This document shows, one piece after another, positions 1-9,494 of a stretch of 64,000 nt of DNA (the stretch's first letter is position 1; each line of letters opens with the position of its first letter). The notes beneath the pieces were generated by a model. The model had not been told where the DNA came from and made no database searches. It saw nothing but the letters and a program-made list of their open reading frames with translations. The position numbers and the translations under genes are program-made. Origin of the DNA: Novosphingobium sp. PC22D (GTDB lineage: Bacteria; Pseudomonadota; Alphaproteobacteria; Sphingomonadales; Sphingomonadaceae); contig NZ_MWMO01000005.1 in the NCBI RefSeq assembly GCF_002556635.1, positions 1-64,000 of the forward strand, in the 5' to 3' direction.

Positions 1-172
1 CCACAACAGCTCGCCACAGCCCGCCGCGAATGGCCCTGCGCCGTCCCAGAGCCAAAATCGCATTGTTCACGGACGACTAGCTATGGATACCGGGCCAAGG
101 AACGGTACCCGGCAGGCGCGCGCGACCGATGTCCAGCCGGCCCCGCCGCCTTGCGCGCCTCCCCCCAGGGGG
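1..172. other. Left edge, no gene supported
   Basis: This is the 3' flank of the flavin oxidoreductase gene. The open frames that cross it run antisense to that gene and show no recognisable protein. Short GC-rich inverted stretches are present, but none is followed by a clear T-run, so no terminator is called. Confidence 0.5.
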
Positions 173-1249
173 TCAGGCCATTTCGGGCGCCGAGGCTTTG
201 ATGTGCGGCATGACCTTGTCGGCGAAGAGCTTGGCCTGCTCGTAGACCAGTTCGTAGGGCATGCCGCCGAAGCTGAAGTTGCACAGCATCTCGTAGTCGC
301 CGACCATCGACTGGCGGAGCTGGTGATGTTCGATGAGCTGTTCGGGCGTACCGATCATGTTTCCGCCGATGTAGTCCTTGTAGGCCTTGTCGGCGCCGCC
401 CGCGGCCTTGGCGGCATCGCCCATGTAGGCATAGGTCGCGTAGGACGGCAGCTCCTTGAAGTGCGGGCTCATGAACTCGTAATGCTCGGCCACGGTCTGG
501 AACATCGGACCGAAATAGCGGTCGGTGCAGTCGGCCACGCGGCTCCGGTCGTCGAAGCAGATCATGAAGTCCGAGATGATGAACGGCGGCGCCTTCCTGG
601 CGTGCTTTTCGAGGAAGGTGGCGCGATAGTGCTCGATCTCGGGAATCGCCTTGCGCCAGTCGCCCTGGCTGAAGCGCAAGGTCTTGAGACCGTAGTCCGC
701 CGCGACCTCGACCGACGACGGCGACATCGAAACCATGACCGTGCGATCCTTGAACGACTTGAAGGGGCGTGGGCGCAGCTCGGTGCGCGGCACCTTGTAC
801 CACTTCGTGTCGGCCTCGAAGATGCCGGTCTCGATCGCTTCCATCACCAGCGCGCAAGCCTCGTCGAACTGCTCGCGCGAGTCGGCGAGGTCGACACCGA
901 ATGAGCGGAACTCGCGCCGGGCCGCGCCTCGGCCCATCCCCGCGATCAGGCGGCCTCCGGACAGGATGTCGAGCTCAATGAACTGTTCGGCGACGCGCAG
1001 GGGATTGTTCCAGGGAAGGATCACCGCCGCGGTGATCAGTTCGATGCTCTTGGTCTTGGCGGCGACGTAGGCCAGCATCTGGAACGGGTCGGGACAGGCC
1101 GCGTAGTCGGTGAAATGGTGCTCGACCGGGCCGACGAAGTCGAATCCCATCGCCTCCGCCTCCACCGCGAAGTTCGTCTCGCGCATGAAGGTCTCGACAT
1201 CGGGAAGACCGTGCATGTTCTGAAAACCAAGGTGCAATCCTACGCGCAT
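173..1249 (-). CDS. LLM class flavin-dependent oxidoreductase (luciferase-like monooxygenase)
   Basis: A 358-residue protein of the bacterial luciferase-like fold, which uses reduced FMN or F420 for oxidation or monooxygenation in the cytoplasm. The sequence opens MRVGLHLGFQN and has the typical EHHF segment near residue 43, followed by an ILSGGRL / MGRGAARREF segment of the flavin-binding barrel. The frame extends 34 codons further upstream, but ATG at 1249 is chosen because it follows a strong purine-rich RBS (GGAGAGGAGCAGGAAA) and gives the usual family N-terminus. It is transcribed divergently from the TonB receptor across a long gap. The substrate cannot be read from the sequence; a link to the downstream catabolic genes is only positional. 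Confidence 0.85.
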   Translation of the reverse strand: MRVGLHLGFQNMHGLPDVETFMRETNFAVEAEAMGFDFVGPVEHHFTDYAACPDPFQMLAYVAAKTKSIELITAAVILPWNNPLRVAEQFIELDILSGGRLIAGMGRGAARREFRSFGVDLADSREQFDEACALVMEAIETGIFEADTKWYKVPRTELRPRPFKSFKDRTVMVSMSPSSVEVAADYGLKTLRFSQGDWRKAIPEIEHYRATFLEKHARKAPPFIISDFMICFDDRSRVADCTDRYFGPMFQTVAEHYEFMSPHFKELPSYATYAYMGDAAKAAGGADKAYKDYIGGNMIGTPEQLIEHHQLRQSMVGDYEMLCNFSFGGMPYELVYEQAKLFADKVMPHIKASAPEMA

Positions 1250-1968
1250 TTTCCTGCTCCTCTCCGGCTTGCCGGCACTCTTTCCGGGCATCTGTACAGC
1301 AAAGCACCCGATTCGTTTTATATTGGCCGAAAATTCGACAAAGATCGCCATTCCGGCTCAATCGGACACGCTTTTGTCACCTTGATCGTGCCAAAGTCAA
1401 GCAGCGATTATGGAAGGATGGAACGGGACCCGAAAGGCAGCCCGGAGATCCGGCTTCGCCGACGGGCCGTCGCAGGCCGCACGGGGATCGCATCGGCGCG
1501 CGCCGATCCGCACGACCGCGACAACACCCATTCCGCAAGTTGAAACCACGTCCATCAACTTGCCTGGGACGACCCGACCATCGTTTAAAATTAAGTATCA
1601 TCAATAAAATTAAATATATTTACTTAGAATATGCAATTTCATGAAGAATTTATAATAAGTTAAAATTTACTAGAGCGACAAACGATAAGCGCCAAACGCC
1701 TCCATCCTCACAGCATTACCGCAGAACATTGCTGATGTTGTTTTTTTGCAACGGTGAATCGATTCTTTAGCCAGTCACCAATTTGTCAGGTGACAGGTCA
1801 TAGATTCGTTATCTACGGGCCTCCGCGGGCGAGGAAACGTCCGTTCATCACCAAGCATACTGTTGCACCTCGAGCACGTACGTCGCTCCCCGTCCGGCAT
1901 GCTTGGGATGCAGCGGCCGTCCGCCTCGCCCGCGCAGGATCTTGAGAAAAAACAGAGGGAACACCATC
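1250..1968. other. 719-bp divergent intergenic region with an AT-rich core
   Basis: No convincing gene lies in this gap between the flavin oxidoreductase and the TonB receptor. The stretch from about 1580 to 1760 is strikingly AT-rich (runs such as TTAAAATTAAG and AAATTAAATATATTTAC) inside otherwise GC-rich DNA. It probably carries the promoters of both flanking genes and protein-binding sites. Short open frames on both strands have no supporting RBS or recognisable domains. Confidence 0.6.
1784..1800. promoter_or_regulatory. Overlapping inverted repeats upstream of TonB receptor gene
   Basis: TGTCA-GG-TGACA (1784-1795) overlaps TGAC-AG-GTCA (1791-1800) and a wider GTCACC (1774-1779) / GGTGAC (1789-1794) pair. 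Nested dyads of this kind upstream of a gene suggest an operator. TTGTCA at 1783-1788 could also serve as a -35 element. The binding protein is unknown and the call is tentative. Confidence 0.3.
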
Positions 1969-4605
1969 ATGACCAGATTCCTCCGGGGCACCTCCGTGAG
2001 TATGCTGGCGCTGGCCATCGCCACGCCTGCCCTGGCGCAGGAGGCGCCCGCGGACCGCCAGGGCGGCCTTCAGGAAATCATCGTCACCGCCACCAAGCGC
2101 AGCGAGAGCCTGCAGGACGTCGCCGTCTCGCTAAACGCGCTGGGCGAGCAGGAACTCGACAGCCTCGGTGTCGACACCTTCAGTGACTACCTCGACCAGC
2201 TTCCCAGCGTGACCGCGGGCGGCTCGGGCCCGGGCCAGTCGACCATCTACATCCGCGGCCTCGCCTCGACGACGCCGAACCTCACCACCGCCGGGGTCGC
2301 CGGTCTCGCGCCCAACGTCGCGATGTACCTCGACGAACAGCCGCTGGCGCAGCCGGGCCGCAACCTCGACGTCTACGCTGCCGACCTGGAGCGTATCGAG
2401 GTTCTCGGCGGTCCGCAGGGCACGCTGTTCGGCGCGAGCAGCCAGGCGGGCGTCGTGCGCCTGATCACCAACAAGCCGAGCCTTTCCGGCTTCGCCGCGA
2501 AGGGCAAGGGCGAGGTCTCGTTCACCAAGGGCGGCGAGACCAGCTACAAGGGCGAACTCACGCTCAACGTGCCGGTCACCGACAGCTTCGCGCTGCGCGG
2601 CGTCGTCTTCCTGGACGACCAGGGCGGCTACATCGACAACGTCGCGGGCACCCGCACCGCCGCCGAGAGCGCGCGGTTCCGCCCCGCCGGCACGGTGCGC
2701 GCGAACGGCGTTCCGGTCAGCCCCGGCCGCGCCGGGTTCCAGTCGACCTCCGACTTGTCGGGCGTCAACTTCCTCGCCGCCGACAACGCCGGGCTCGTCG
2801 AGAAGAACTTCAACGACACGCAGTACACGGGCTTTCGCGTCAGCGCGCTCTACGAAGTGACGCCCGACTGGACGATCACCGTCTCGCACATGCGCCAGAG
2901 CGTCGAATCGGACGGCGTGTTCTTCGCCGACCCCGAACTCGATCTCGACAAGCTGGAAATCCAGCGCTTCGAGGACGACCGGCTCGAGGATGATTTCTCG
3001 AACACCGCCTGGACCGTCGAAGGCCGCCTCGCGATGCTCGACGTGGTCTACACCGGCGCCTACACCGACCGTGAAACCCAGCAGCGGATCGACTACACCG
3101 ACTACCTCTTCGCCGGACAGTATCTGCCGTACTACATCTGCGACGGCTCGGTTTCCTATCCGGGCGATGCCGCGCCTTCAGGCACTTGCCAGGCGCCCAA
3201 CCTCTACGTGACGTCGAGCGGCGGCACCGAGGTCTTCACGCAGGAACTGCGCGTCAACACGCCTGAGCAGGAGCGCATCCGCGCCACCGTCGGCGGGTTC
3301 TATTCGGACCTCACGCTCAAGGAACGCAACGACTACGTCTATCCGGGCAGCATCGCCGCGGCGCCGTTCGGCGGCTTCGCGCCGAACTACCCGTTCCCCG
3401 GCGTCTATGCGAGCGATCCCGGACCGTTTCCGGCCGGCACCATCTTCCGCAACGACGTGAAGCGCACCGACAGGCAGTTCGGCATCTTCGGCGAGGCGAG
3501 CTTCGACGTCGTGCCCGACCTGCTGACGGTGACGTTGGGCGCGCGCTACTACGACGTCGAAGTGGACTTCGAGGGCACGGCCAATTCCTCGTTCTGCAAC
3601 GCCGGCGCGGCGCAGGACGCCAACGCCTTCGGCACCAACATCTCGGATCTCTATGACGGGGATGGGCAGTTCACCTTCATCGGATCGTGCAATTCCGATC
3701 TGCGCCAGACCTTCTCGCAAGGCGACACGATCGCGGACATCATGGCCGCGGGCCTCAGCGAAGCCCAGGCGGCGCAAGTCTTCAACGCGCTCTCCGCGCC
3801 GGACAAGGCCAAGACCAGCGGCACGATCTTCAAGGGCACGGTCACGCTGACGCCGACCGAAGACATCATGGTCTACGCGACCTATTCGGAGGGCTTCCGC
3901 CCTGGCCTGCTCAACCGTCCCGGCGGCGCGCTCGGCCCCAACGGCTTCACCGTGCCGTTCGAACTCGATACCGACGAGGTGAAGAACTACGAACTGGGCT
4001 GGAAGACCGAGCTGTTCGACCGCCAGCTCCGCTTCAACGGCAGCGCGTTCTACGTCGACATCAGCCGGCTTCAGACCACGATCTTCGATCCCAGCATCAC
4101 CAACCTGTTCTTCTCGGACAATGCGGCCGATGCGCGGATCTACGGGCTCGAGAGCGATTTCACCTATGCGCCCTACTCGCTGCCCGGCCTGACCGTGGCG
4201 GGCGCGGTCTCGTTCCTCGACACCAAGATCACCGAGGTCCTGACCCCGACCGATGACGTGGTGAAGGGCGAACCGCTCGCCTACGCACCCGAATTCCAGG
4301 GCAACCTGCGCGTGCGCTACGAGTGGGACCTGACCGACGAACTCACCGCGCACATCATGCCGCAAGTGACGCACTCGGCCTCGAAGTACACCGACATCAT
4401 CGAGATCAACAAGCTGAAGCTCGACAGCTACACGACCTTCTCGATGACGGCGGGGGTGAAGGCCGACATGTGGTCGGCCGAGATCTTCGGCGAGAACCTC
4501 ACCGATACGCGCGCCGAGATCGCGGGCAGCTTCTACTATGATCGCGCCCGGATCACGACCAATCGTCCGCTGACGGTCGGTCTGCGCTTCGGCTTCAACT
4601 ACTGA
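1969..4605 (+). CDS. TonB-dependent outer-membrane receptor
   Basis: An 878-residue TonB-dependent receptor that would import a bulky or scarce ligand across the outer membrane using energy from TonB-ExbBD. Residues 1-24 form a signal peptide ending ALAQ. A TonB box, EIIVTATKR, follows at about residue 36, then the plug domain (LERIEVLGGPQGTLFGASSQ region) and a long beta-barrel ending in an aromatic-terminated strand (FGFNY). ATG at 1969 is preferred over an upstream in-frame ATG because AGAGGGA lies 8 nt before it and the signal peptide then starts correctly. The length and FecA/BtuB-unlike sequence fit the large sphingomonad receptor group often found next to catabolic genes. The ligand is unknown. 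Confidence 0.93.
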   Translation: MTRFLRGTSVSMLALAIATPALAQEAPADRQGGLQEIIVTATKRSESLQDVAVSLNALGEQELDSLGVDTFSDYLDQLPSVTAGGSGPGQSTIYIRGLASTTPNLTTAGVAGLAPNVAMYLDEQPLAQPGRNLDVYAADLERIEVLGGPQGTLFGASSQAGVVRLITNKPSLSGFAAKGKGEVSFTKGGETSYKGELTLNVPVTDSFALRGVVFLDDQGGYIDNVAGTRTAAESARFRPAGTVRANGVPVSPGRAGFQSTSDLSGVNFLAADNAGLVEKNFNDTQYTGFRVSALYEVTPDWTITVSHMRQSVESDGVFFADPELDLDKLEIQRFEDDRLEDDFSNTAWTVEGRLAMLDVVYTGAYTDRETQQRIDYTDYLFAGQYLPYYICDGSVSYPGDAAPSGTCQAPNLYVTSSGGTEVFTQELRVNTPEQERIRATVGGFYSDLTLKERNDYVYPGSIAAAPFGGFAPNYPFPGVYASDPGPFPAGTIFRNDVKRTDRQFGIFGEASFDVVPDLLTVTLGARYYDVEVDFEGTANSSFCNAGAAQDANAFGTNISDLYDGDGQFTFIGSCNSDLRQTFSQGDTIADIMAAGLSEAQAAQVFNALSAPDKAKTSGTIFKGTVTLTPTEDIMVYATYSEGFRPGLLNRPGGALGPNGFTVPFELDTDEVKNYELGWKTELFDRQLRFNGSAFYVDISRLQTTIFDPSITNLFFSDNAADARIYGLESDFTYAPYSLPGLTVAGAVSFLDTKITEVLTPTDDVVKGEPLAYAPEFQGNLRVRYEWDLTDELTAHIMPQVTHSASKYTDIIEINKLKLDSYTTFSMTAGVKADMWSAEIFGENLTDTRAEIAGSFYYDRARITTNRPLTVGLRFGFNY

Positions 4606-4628
4606 CGCCGCAGCACGCGTGAAAATCG

Positions 4629-4660
4629 GCGACCGGCAGGGCTGCGGCCTTGCCGGTCGC
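4629..4660 (+). terminator. Strong hairpin between TonB receptor and sulfotransferase genes
   Basis: GCGACCGGCAGGGC and GCCTTGCCGGTCGC form a 14-bp stem with one G-U pair and a 4-nt loop. No U-run follows, so this may be an attenuating or RNA-stabilising stem after the receptor gene rather than a full intrinsic terminator. Confidence 0.45.
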
Positions 4661-4689
4661 ATCGCGTTGCTGGCAGAGACGATGCCACG

Positions 4690-6669
4690 ATGAACCGCGC
4701 CGATGACACCACGACGCCGCCTGCCGGCGATCTCCGCGCAGGCGAAGCCGCGCTCAGGGAGGGCCGCTTTGCCGAGGCGGCGGCCATCGCGCGCGACGCG
4801 CTCGCCGGCGATCCCGCGCAATCCGACGCGCTCTATCTCGCCGCCGTCGCCAGCCGCTACCTTCGCGACTTCGACGCGGCCGACGGCTATCTCGCGCGGC
4901 TGCGATCGGCCGTCCCCGAGTTCGGGCGCGGCTGGCAGGAGATCGGCCACCTCGCGCGCGACCGCGGCCGCCCGGACGAGGCGCTCGCCGCCTATGCCCG
5001 CGCCTGCCGCTACAACCCCGCGCTGGAGGCGAGCTGGCGTGCCCAGGCGGACTTGCTCGATACGGCGGGCCGGTCAGCCGAAGCCGCCGCCTCTCGCGGC
5101 CAGGCGGACCGGCTGCGAGCCCTGCCGCGCGAACTGGTCGCGGTGACCCATCACCTCCATGAAGGCCGCCCGCTGCGCGCCGAGGAAATCTGCCGCCACT
5201 ACCTGCGGGCCAACCCCCGCGACGTCGAGGCGATGCGCCTGCTCGCCGAGATCGGCCGCCGCCTGGGCGTGCTCGACGATGCCGAGTTCCTGCTGGAAAG
5301 CGCCGTCGCGTTCGAGCCCGACAATATCCAGCTACGGCTCGACTACATCCAGATCCTGCGCGCACGGCAGAAGTTCGCCAAGGCCCGTGACGAGGCCGAA
5401 GCGCTCCATGCGCGCGACCCACAGAGCCCGCTCTTCCAGTCGCACCTCGCCATCGAATCGATGCAGACCGGCGATTACGAGCGCGCCTTCGCCCTGTTCG
5501 ACCAAGTGCTCGAAAGGCTGCCCAACGACTCGGCAACGCTCACCTCGCGCGGCCATGCGCTCAAGACCGCCGGACGCACCGACGACGCCATCGCGTCCTA
5601 TCGCGCGGCACTGGCCGCCGCCCCCGCGCACGGCGACACCTGGTACGCCCTCGCCAACCTCAAGACCTATCGCTTCGACGACGCGGAAGTCGCGGCGATG
5701 CGGGGCGAGCTGGCACGCGGCGATCTCGCCTTCATGGACCGCGTCCACATCCTCTTCGCGCTCGCAAGCGCGTGCGAGGCGCGCGGCGAATACGAGGAGG
5801 CCTTCGCCCGCTACGAGGAAGGCAACCGGCTGAAGCGCGAACAGAGCGGCTACGACGCCGACAGGATGAGCGCCGAGCTTGCACGCCAGAAGGCGGTCTG
5901 CACGCGTGAGCTGTTCGCCGCGAAGGCCGGCATGGGCTGCTCTGCGCCCGATCCGATCTTCATCGTCGGCCTGCCGCGCGCCGGCTCGACGCTGCTCGAA
6001 CAGATTCTCGCCTCGCACAGCCGGATCGACGGCACGCTCGAACTGCCCGACATGCTCGCCATCGCGCACCGCCTGCGCGGCCGCAAGGCCGGGGAATCGC
6101 GCTATCCCGACGTGTTGCGCGAACTGGAAGCGGAGCAGTGCGAAAAGTTGGGCCGTCACTATATCGACAGCACCCGCATCCATCGCCAGGACGCGCCGTT
6201 GTTCATCGACAAGATGCCGAACAACTTCCGTCACGTCGGCCTCATTCACCTGATCCTGCCCAATGCGAAGATCATCGACGCGCGCCGCGACCCGATGGAT
6301 TGCTGCTTCTCCGGCTTCAAGCAGCTCTTTGCCGAGGGTCAGGAATTCACCTACGGACTCACCGAGATTGGCCGCTACTATCGCGACTATGTCGATCTCA
6401 TGGCGCATTGGGACGCGGTGCTGCCCGGCAAGGTCCTGCGCGTGCAGCATGAGGACGTGCTGGACGACCTCGAGGGCCAGGTCCGCCGGATGCTCGACTA
6501 TCTCGACCTCCCCTTCGAGGAACGCTGCCTGAACTTTCACCAAACCGACCGGGCGGTGCGCACGGCCAGCTCAGAACAGGTGCGCCGTCCGATCAGCCGG
6601 GCGGGTCAGGGAGCCTGGCGACCGTTCGAGCCCTGGCTGGGCGAGCTCGTCGCGGGCCTCGCCGCCTAG
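4690..6669 (+). CDS. Tetratricopeptide repeat-containing sulfotransferase family protein
   Basis: A 659-residue two-part protein. Residues about 15-400 are TPR helices (repeated patterns such as GRFAEAAAIARDAL, GYLARLRSAVPEF). From about residue 420 comes a sulfotransferase domain: the PAPS 5'-phosphosulfate loop IVGLPRAGSTLLEQIL and the 3'-phosphate segment DARRDPMDCCFSGFKQLF. This architecture is known in bacteria and resembles the tyrosylprotein sulfotransferase group, but the acceptor is not known. The gene starts 84 nt after the TonB receptor on the same strand. That pairing suggests a functional link, which is an inference. Confidence 0.88.
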   Translation: MNRADDTTTPPAGDLRAGEAALREGRFAEAAAIARDALAGDPAQSDALYLAAVASRYLRDFDAADGYLARLRSAVPEFGRGWQEIGHLARDRGRPDEALAAYARACRYNPALEASWRAQADLLDTAGRSAEAAASRGQADRLRALPRELVAVTHHLHEGRPLRAEEICRHYLRANPRDVEAMRLLAEIGRRLGVLDDAEFLLESAVAFEPDNIQLRLDYIQILRARQKFAKARDEAEALHARDPQSPLFQSHLAIESMQTGDYERAFALFDQVLERLPNDSATLTSRGHALKTAGRTDDAIASYRAALAAAPAHGDTWYALANLKTYRFDDAEVAAMRGELARGDLAFMDRVHILFALASACEARGEYEEAFARYEEGNRLKREQSGYDADRMSAELARQKAVCTRELFAAKAGMGCSAPDPIFIVGLPRAGSTLLEQILASHSRIDGTLELPDMLAIAHRLRGRKAGESRYPDVLRELEAEQCEKLGRHYIDSTRIHRQDAPLFIDKMPNNFRHVGLIHLILPNAKIIDARRDPMDCCFSGFKQLFAEGQEFTYGLTEIGRYYRDYVDLMAHWDAVLPGKVLRVQHEDVLDDLEGQVRRMLDYLDLPFEERCLNFHQTDRAVRTASSEQVRRPISRAGQGAWRPFEPWLGELVAGLAA

Positions 6670-6924
6670 ATCCCCTCGGGTCTCGACGCCCATCCGGGCA
6701 TGATCGTGCCTCCCGGGGCAGCGCCGCCGGGAAGGCCTTCGGGCGCGCCGCCCGCGCGAAACGAGACCCTCGCAAGGCTCAAGATGCCGGCCCTCGTTAT
6801 CTGGCCTGCGAACATCGGCATACTTCTTCTTTCTTCGGGACACGCGGCGGTCGAAGCTTTGGCCGGCGATGGGAGTCCGCGCGGCTCGCACGGGGATTCC
6901 TCCAGAAGTTCGGAGACTGAGTAG
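6670..6924. other. Gap upstream of the cytochrome c operon
   Basis: A 255-bp gap that should hold the promoter of the operon beginning at 6925. A 74-codon open frame ends directly before the cytochrome start but has low-complexity composition and no recognisable domain, so it is not called. The less GC-rich stretch near 6815-6840 (CATACTTCTTCTTTCTTCGG) is the most promoter-like part. Confidence 0.4.
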
Positions 6925-7305
6925 ATGACGAGTTCCAGATCGGCAGCCTTCTTCGGCTTGCTGATGATTCTTGCCGCGCCTGTGACTGCGCAGGTGGAAC
7001 CGAACCCGGCAAAGGGCAAGATCCTGTTCATGCAATGCGCCGCATGCCACGCAACGACCGCCGATGCGCCCGAGAAGGTCGGCCCGTCGCTTTTCGGGAT
7101 CTACGGCGCCAAGGTCGCAACCCGCCCCGACTTCACCTATTCCAAGTCGATGGCGGAAGAGGCGTTCCGCTGGGACGACGCGCACCTCGCCAAGTTCCTT
7201 CAGAAGCCGAGCGGCCTGGTACCGGGCACCAAGATGGTGTTCGGGGGCATCGCCGATCCCGCCCGGCGGGCCGATATCATCGCCTATCTGAAATCGCTGA
7301 AATGA
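6925..7305 (+). CDS. Periplasmic class I cytochrome c
   Basis: A 126-residue small c-type cytochrome. A signal peptide covers residues 1-22 (ends VTAQ). The haem-binding motif CAACH is at residues 38-42 and the likely axial methionine is M104 in GTKMVFGG. It would sit in the periplasm and carry single electrons to the respiratory chain. The start is supported by GGAG 9 nt upstream. Its stop codon overlaps the ATG of the next gene (ATGA), so it is translationally coupled to the Mo-hydroxylase large subunit and is probably the electron acceptor for that enzyme and/or the amine oxidase at the end of the operon. Confidence 0.92.
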   Translation: MTSSRSAAFFGLLMILAAPVTAQVEPNPAKGKILFMQCAACHATTADAPEKVGPSLFGIYGAKVATRPDFTYSKSMAEEAFRWDDAHLAKFLQKPSGLVPGTKMVFGGIADPARRADIIAYLKSLK

Positions 7306-9494
7306 CATCTCCGAAGTCTCCCGACCGGCTGGCCGGCGGCCTCGCCCGCCGCGAGGTGCTGCTGGGAGGGCTCGTGCTCGGGCTCGCGACCGGAGCAGGC
7401 GCCCGCGCCCGGGTGGCGAAGGCCGGCGAGGGCGCGACGCTCAATGCCTTCGTCTCGATCGCGCCGGGCGGCGAGGTCGTCATCGTCACGCCCGGCGCCG
7501 AAATGGGGCAAGGCGTGGCGAACGGCATGCCCAAGATCGTCGCCGAGGAACTCGACGCGGACTGGGCGAACGTCAAAGTCACTCTTTCGGGTTACGCCCC
7601 GGACTATCTCAGTCCCGTCAACAAGCGCCAGCGCAGCGCGAACAGCGACGGCATAACCAGCTACTACGATGCTTTGCGCAAGGTCGGAGCGACCGCGCGG
7701 GCCATGCTGGTGGCGGCCGCGGCGCAGCGCTGGTCGATCGAGCCGGCGAAGATCACCACGCGCGAGGGCATGCTGCTCCATCCCGACGGCCGGACCATGC
7801 TGCGCTATGGCGACGTCGCGGCCGAGGCGGCCGCCCTGCCCGTGCCCGGGACGGTCGCGCTCAAGGACCCGAGCGCGTTCAGGCTCATCGGCAAGGATTT
7901 CCCGCGAAAGGACATCGCGGCGAAAGTGATGGGTTCGGCGGGCTTCGGCATGGACCTGGACCTGCCGGGCCTGCTCTACGCCGCGATCGTTCACGTGCCG
8001 GTCGCCGGCGCCAGGCTGCTCGGCTTCAACGCCGATGCGGCGACAGCCATGCCGGGCGTGCACAAGGTCGTGCAGGTGGACAATGCCGTCGGCGTCATCG
8101 CCGACAGCTACTGGCAGGCGCAGAAGGCCGCCGACACGATCGAACTCGACGTCGACACCGTGCCGCTCATGGACGGCGACAGGGTTCGCGAAACCATTCT
8201 CGCCGCACTCGATGCGCCGGGCGAAGGCCTGCTTCCGTTCCCGGTCGGCTTCACCGACGGCAAGTTCGACATGGGCGCCTCCAGCGAAGAGATCGAAGCC
8301 GGCCTGGCGGCTTCGGATGCCACCTTCGAGGCGGTCTACGAGGTGCCCTATCTCGCCCACGCGACGATGGAGCCGCTCTGCGCCACGGCGAAGGTGGAAA
8401 ACGGCGCCTGCGAGATCTGGGCGCCGACCCAGGCCGCCGACGCCATCCCGCCCGACATCGAGCAGGCCACCGGCATTCCCGCCGCGTCTGTCAAGGTGAA
8501 CCGCACCTTCCTCGGCGGCGGTTTCGGACGAAAGAACGAGCGCGATTTCCTTGTCGAATCGGTCAAGCTCGCGGCGGCGATGCCGGGACGCCCGGTGATG
8601 ATGGTGTGGAGCCGTCAGGAGGACACCCGCCACGATTACTATCGGCCGGCCTTTGCCGCGCGCATCCGCGCGGGACTTGCCGAAGACGGCGCGATCGCGG
8701 CCATGCACGGGCGCATTGCCGGTCAGCCGCTGATGACCACCGCACCATTTCGTCGCCCCGGCATCGCCGACTTCGGCATGGTCGGCGAACTCGTCTCCAG
8801 CACCTATCCGATCGCCTTGCGCAAGGCCGAGGCGGTCGAGATCGAGGCGCCGCTGCGCACCGGGTACTGGCGCTCGGTCTCGGCCTCGCAGAACGGGTTC
8901 TTCTTCGAATCCGCCATCGACGAACTCGCGGCCATGCAGAAGCGCGATCCGCTGGAATACCGCCGCGCGCTCTCCATCGCCGACCCGCGCTCGCTCGCCG
9001 CGCTCGATCTGCTTGCGGAGAAGTCGGGATGGGGCAAGGAAATGAAGCCGGGCCGCGGCATGGGCTGCGCGTTGACGAGCGGATGGAACGCACGGTGCGC
9101 CCAGGCGATCGAGGTGGAAGTCACCGACACCACGCTCGAGGTCAAGCGCATCGTCTGCACTTTCGACTGCGGCCAGATGATCGATCCCGACAACGTCGTC
9201 GCGCAGATCGAGGGCGGCATCGTCTTCGGACTTTCGGCCGCGTTGTTCGGCAAGATCACCGTCAAGGAGGGCGTCGTCGAACAGTCCAGTTTCGCGGACT
9301 ATCCGGTCGTGCTGCTGCGCTCGGCACCGGCGATCGAGGTCCATCTGATCGAGAGCGGCGCGCCGCTCGGCGGGGTCGGCGAAACCGGCGTGCCCGCCGT
9401 GGCTCCGGCGCTGACCGGCGCGATCTTCGCCGCCACCGGCAAGCGCGTGCGCAAACTTCCCATTGTCGATGCCGGATTCGAGGTCGCCCTGTGA
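7302..9494 (+). CDS. Xanthine dehydrogenase family molybdopterin-binding subunit (IorB-like)
   Basis: A 730-residue molybdenum hydroxylase large subunit of the isoquinoline 1-oxidoreductase beta type, which hydroxylates N-heterocycles or oxidises aldehydes with water as the oxygen source. An RR-containing export signal (ARREVLLGG, residues 15-23) suggests Tat transport. Mo-pterin signatures visible are MGQGVANGMPKIVAEEL, GGGFGRKNERDF and GVGETG, whose E694 matches the catalytic glutamate of the family. ATG at 7302 overlaps the cytochrome stop; the frame extends upstream inside the cytochrome gene, but that part is a shadow. Unusually, a SUMF1-fold gene separates it from its small subunit. Substrate unknown. 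Confidence 0.9.
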   Translation: MTSPKSPDRLAGGLARREVLLGGLVLGLATGAGARARVAKAGEGATLNAFVSIAPGGEVVIVTPGAEMGQGVANGMPKIVAEELDADWANVKVTLSGYAPDYLSPVNKRQRSANSDGITSYYDALRKVGATARAMLVAAAAQRWSIEPAKITTREGMLLHPDGRTMLRYGDVAAEAAALPVPGTVALKDPSAFRLIGKDFPRKDIAAKVMGSAGFGMDLDLPGLLYAAIVHVPVAGARLLGFNADAATAMPGVHKVVQVDNAVGVIADSYWQAQKAADTIELDVDTVPLMDGDRVRETILAALDAPGEGLLPFPVGFTDGKFDMGASSEEIEAGLAASDATFEAVYEVPYLAHATMEPLCATAKVENGACEIWAPTQAADAIPPDIEQATGIPAASVKVNRTFLGGGFGRKNERDFLVESVKLAAAMPGRPVMMVWSRQEDTRHDYYRPAFAARIRAGLAEDGAIAAMHGRIAGQPLMTTAPFRRPGIADFGMVGELVSSTYPIALRKAEAVEIEAPLRTGYWRSVSASQNGFFFESAIDELAAMQKRDPLEYRRALSIADPRSLAALDLLAEKSGWGKEMKPGRGMGCALTSGWNARCAQAIEVEVTDTTLEVKRIVCTFDCGQMIDPDNVVAQIEGGIVFGLSAALFGKITVKEGVVEQSSFADYPVVLLRSAPAIEVHLIESGAPLGGVGETGVPAVAPALTGAIFAATGKRVRKLPIVDAGFEVAL

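Noticed and set aside
3178..4950. A 590-codon minus-strand open frame
   Set aside because: It is antisense to the TonB receptor and the start of the sulfotransferase, with typical shadow composition.
6700..6924. A 74-codon frame ending directly before the cytochrome c gene
   Set aside because: No RBS or domain and a Pro/Gly/Ala-rich composition; it may be a leader peptide but cannot be supported.
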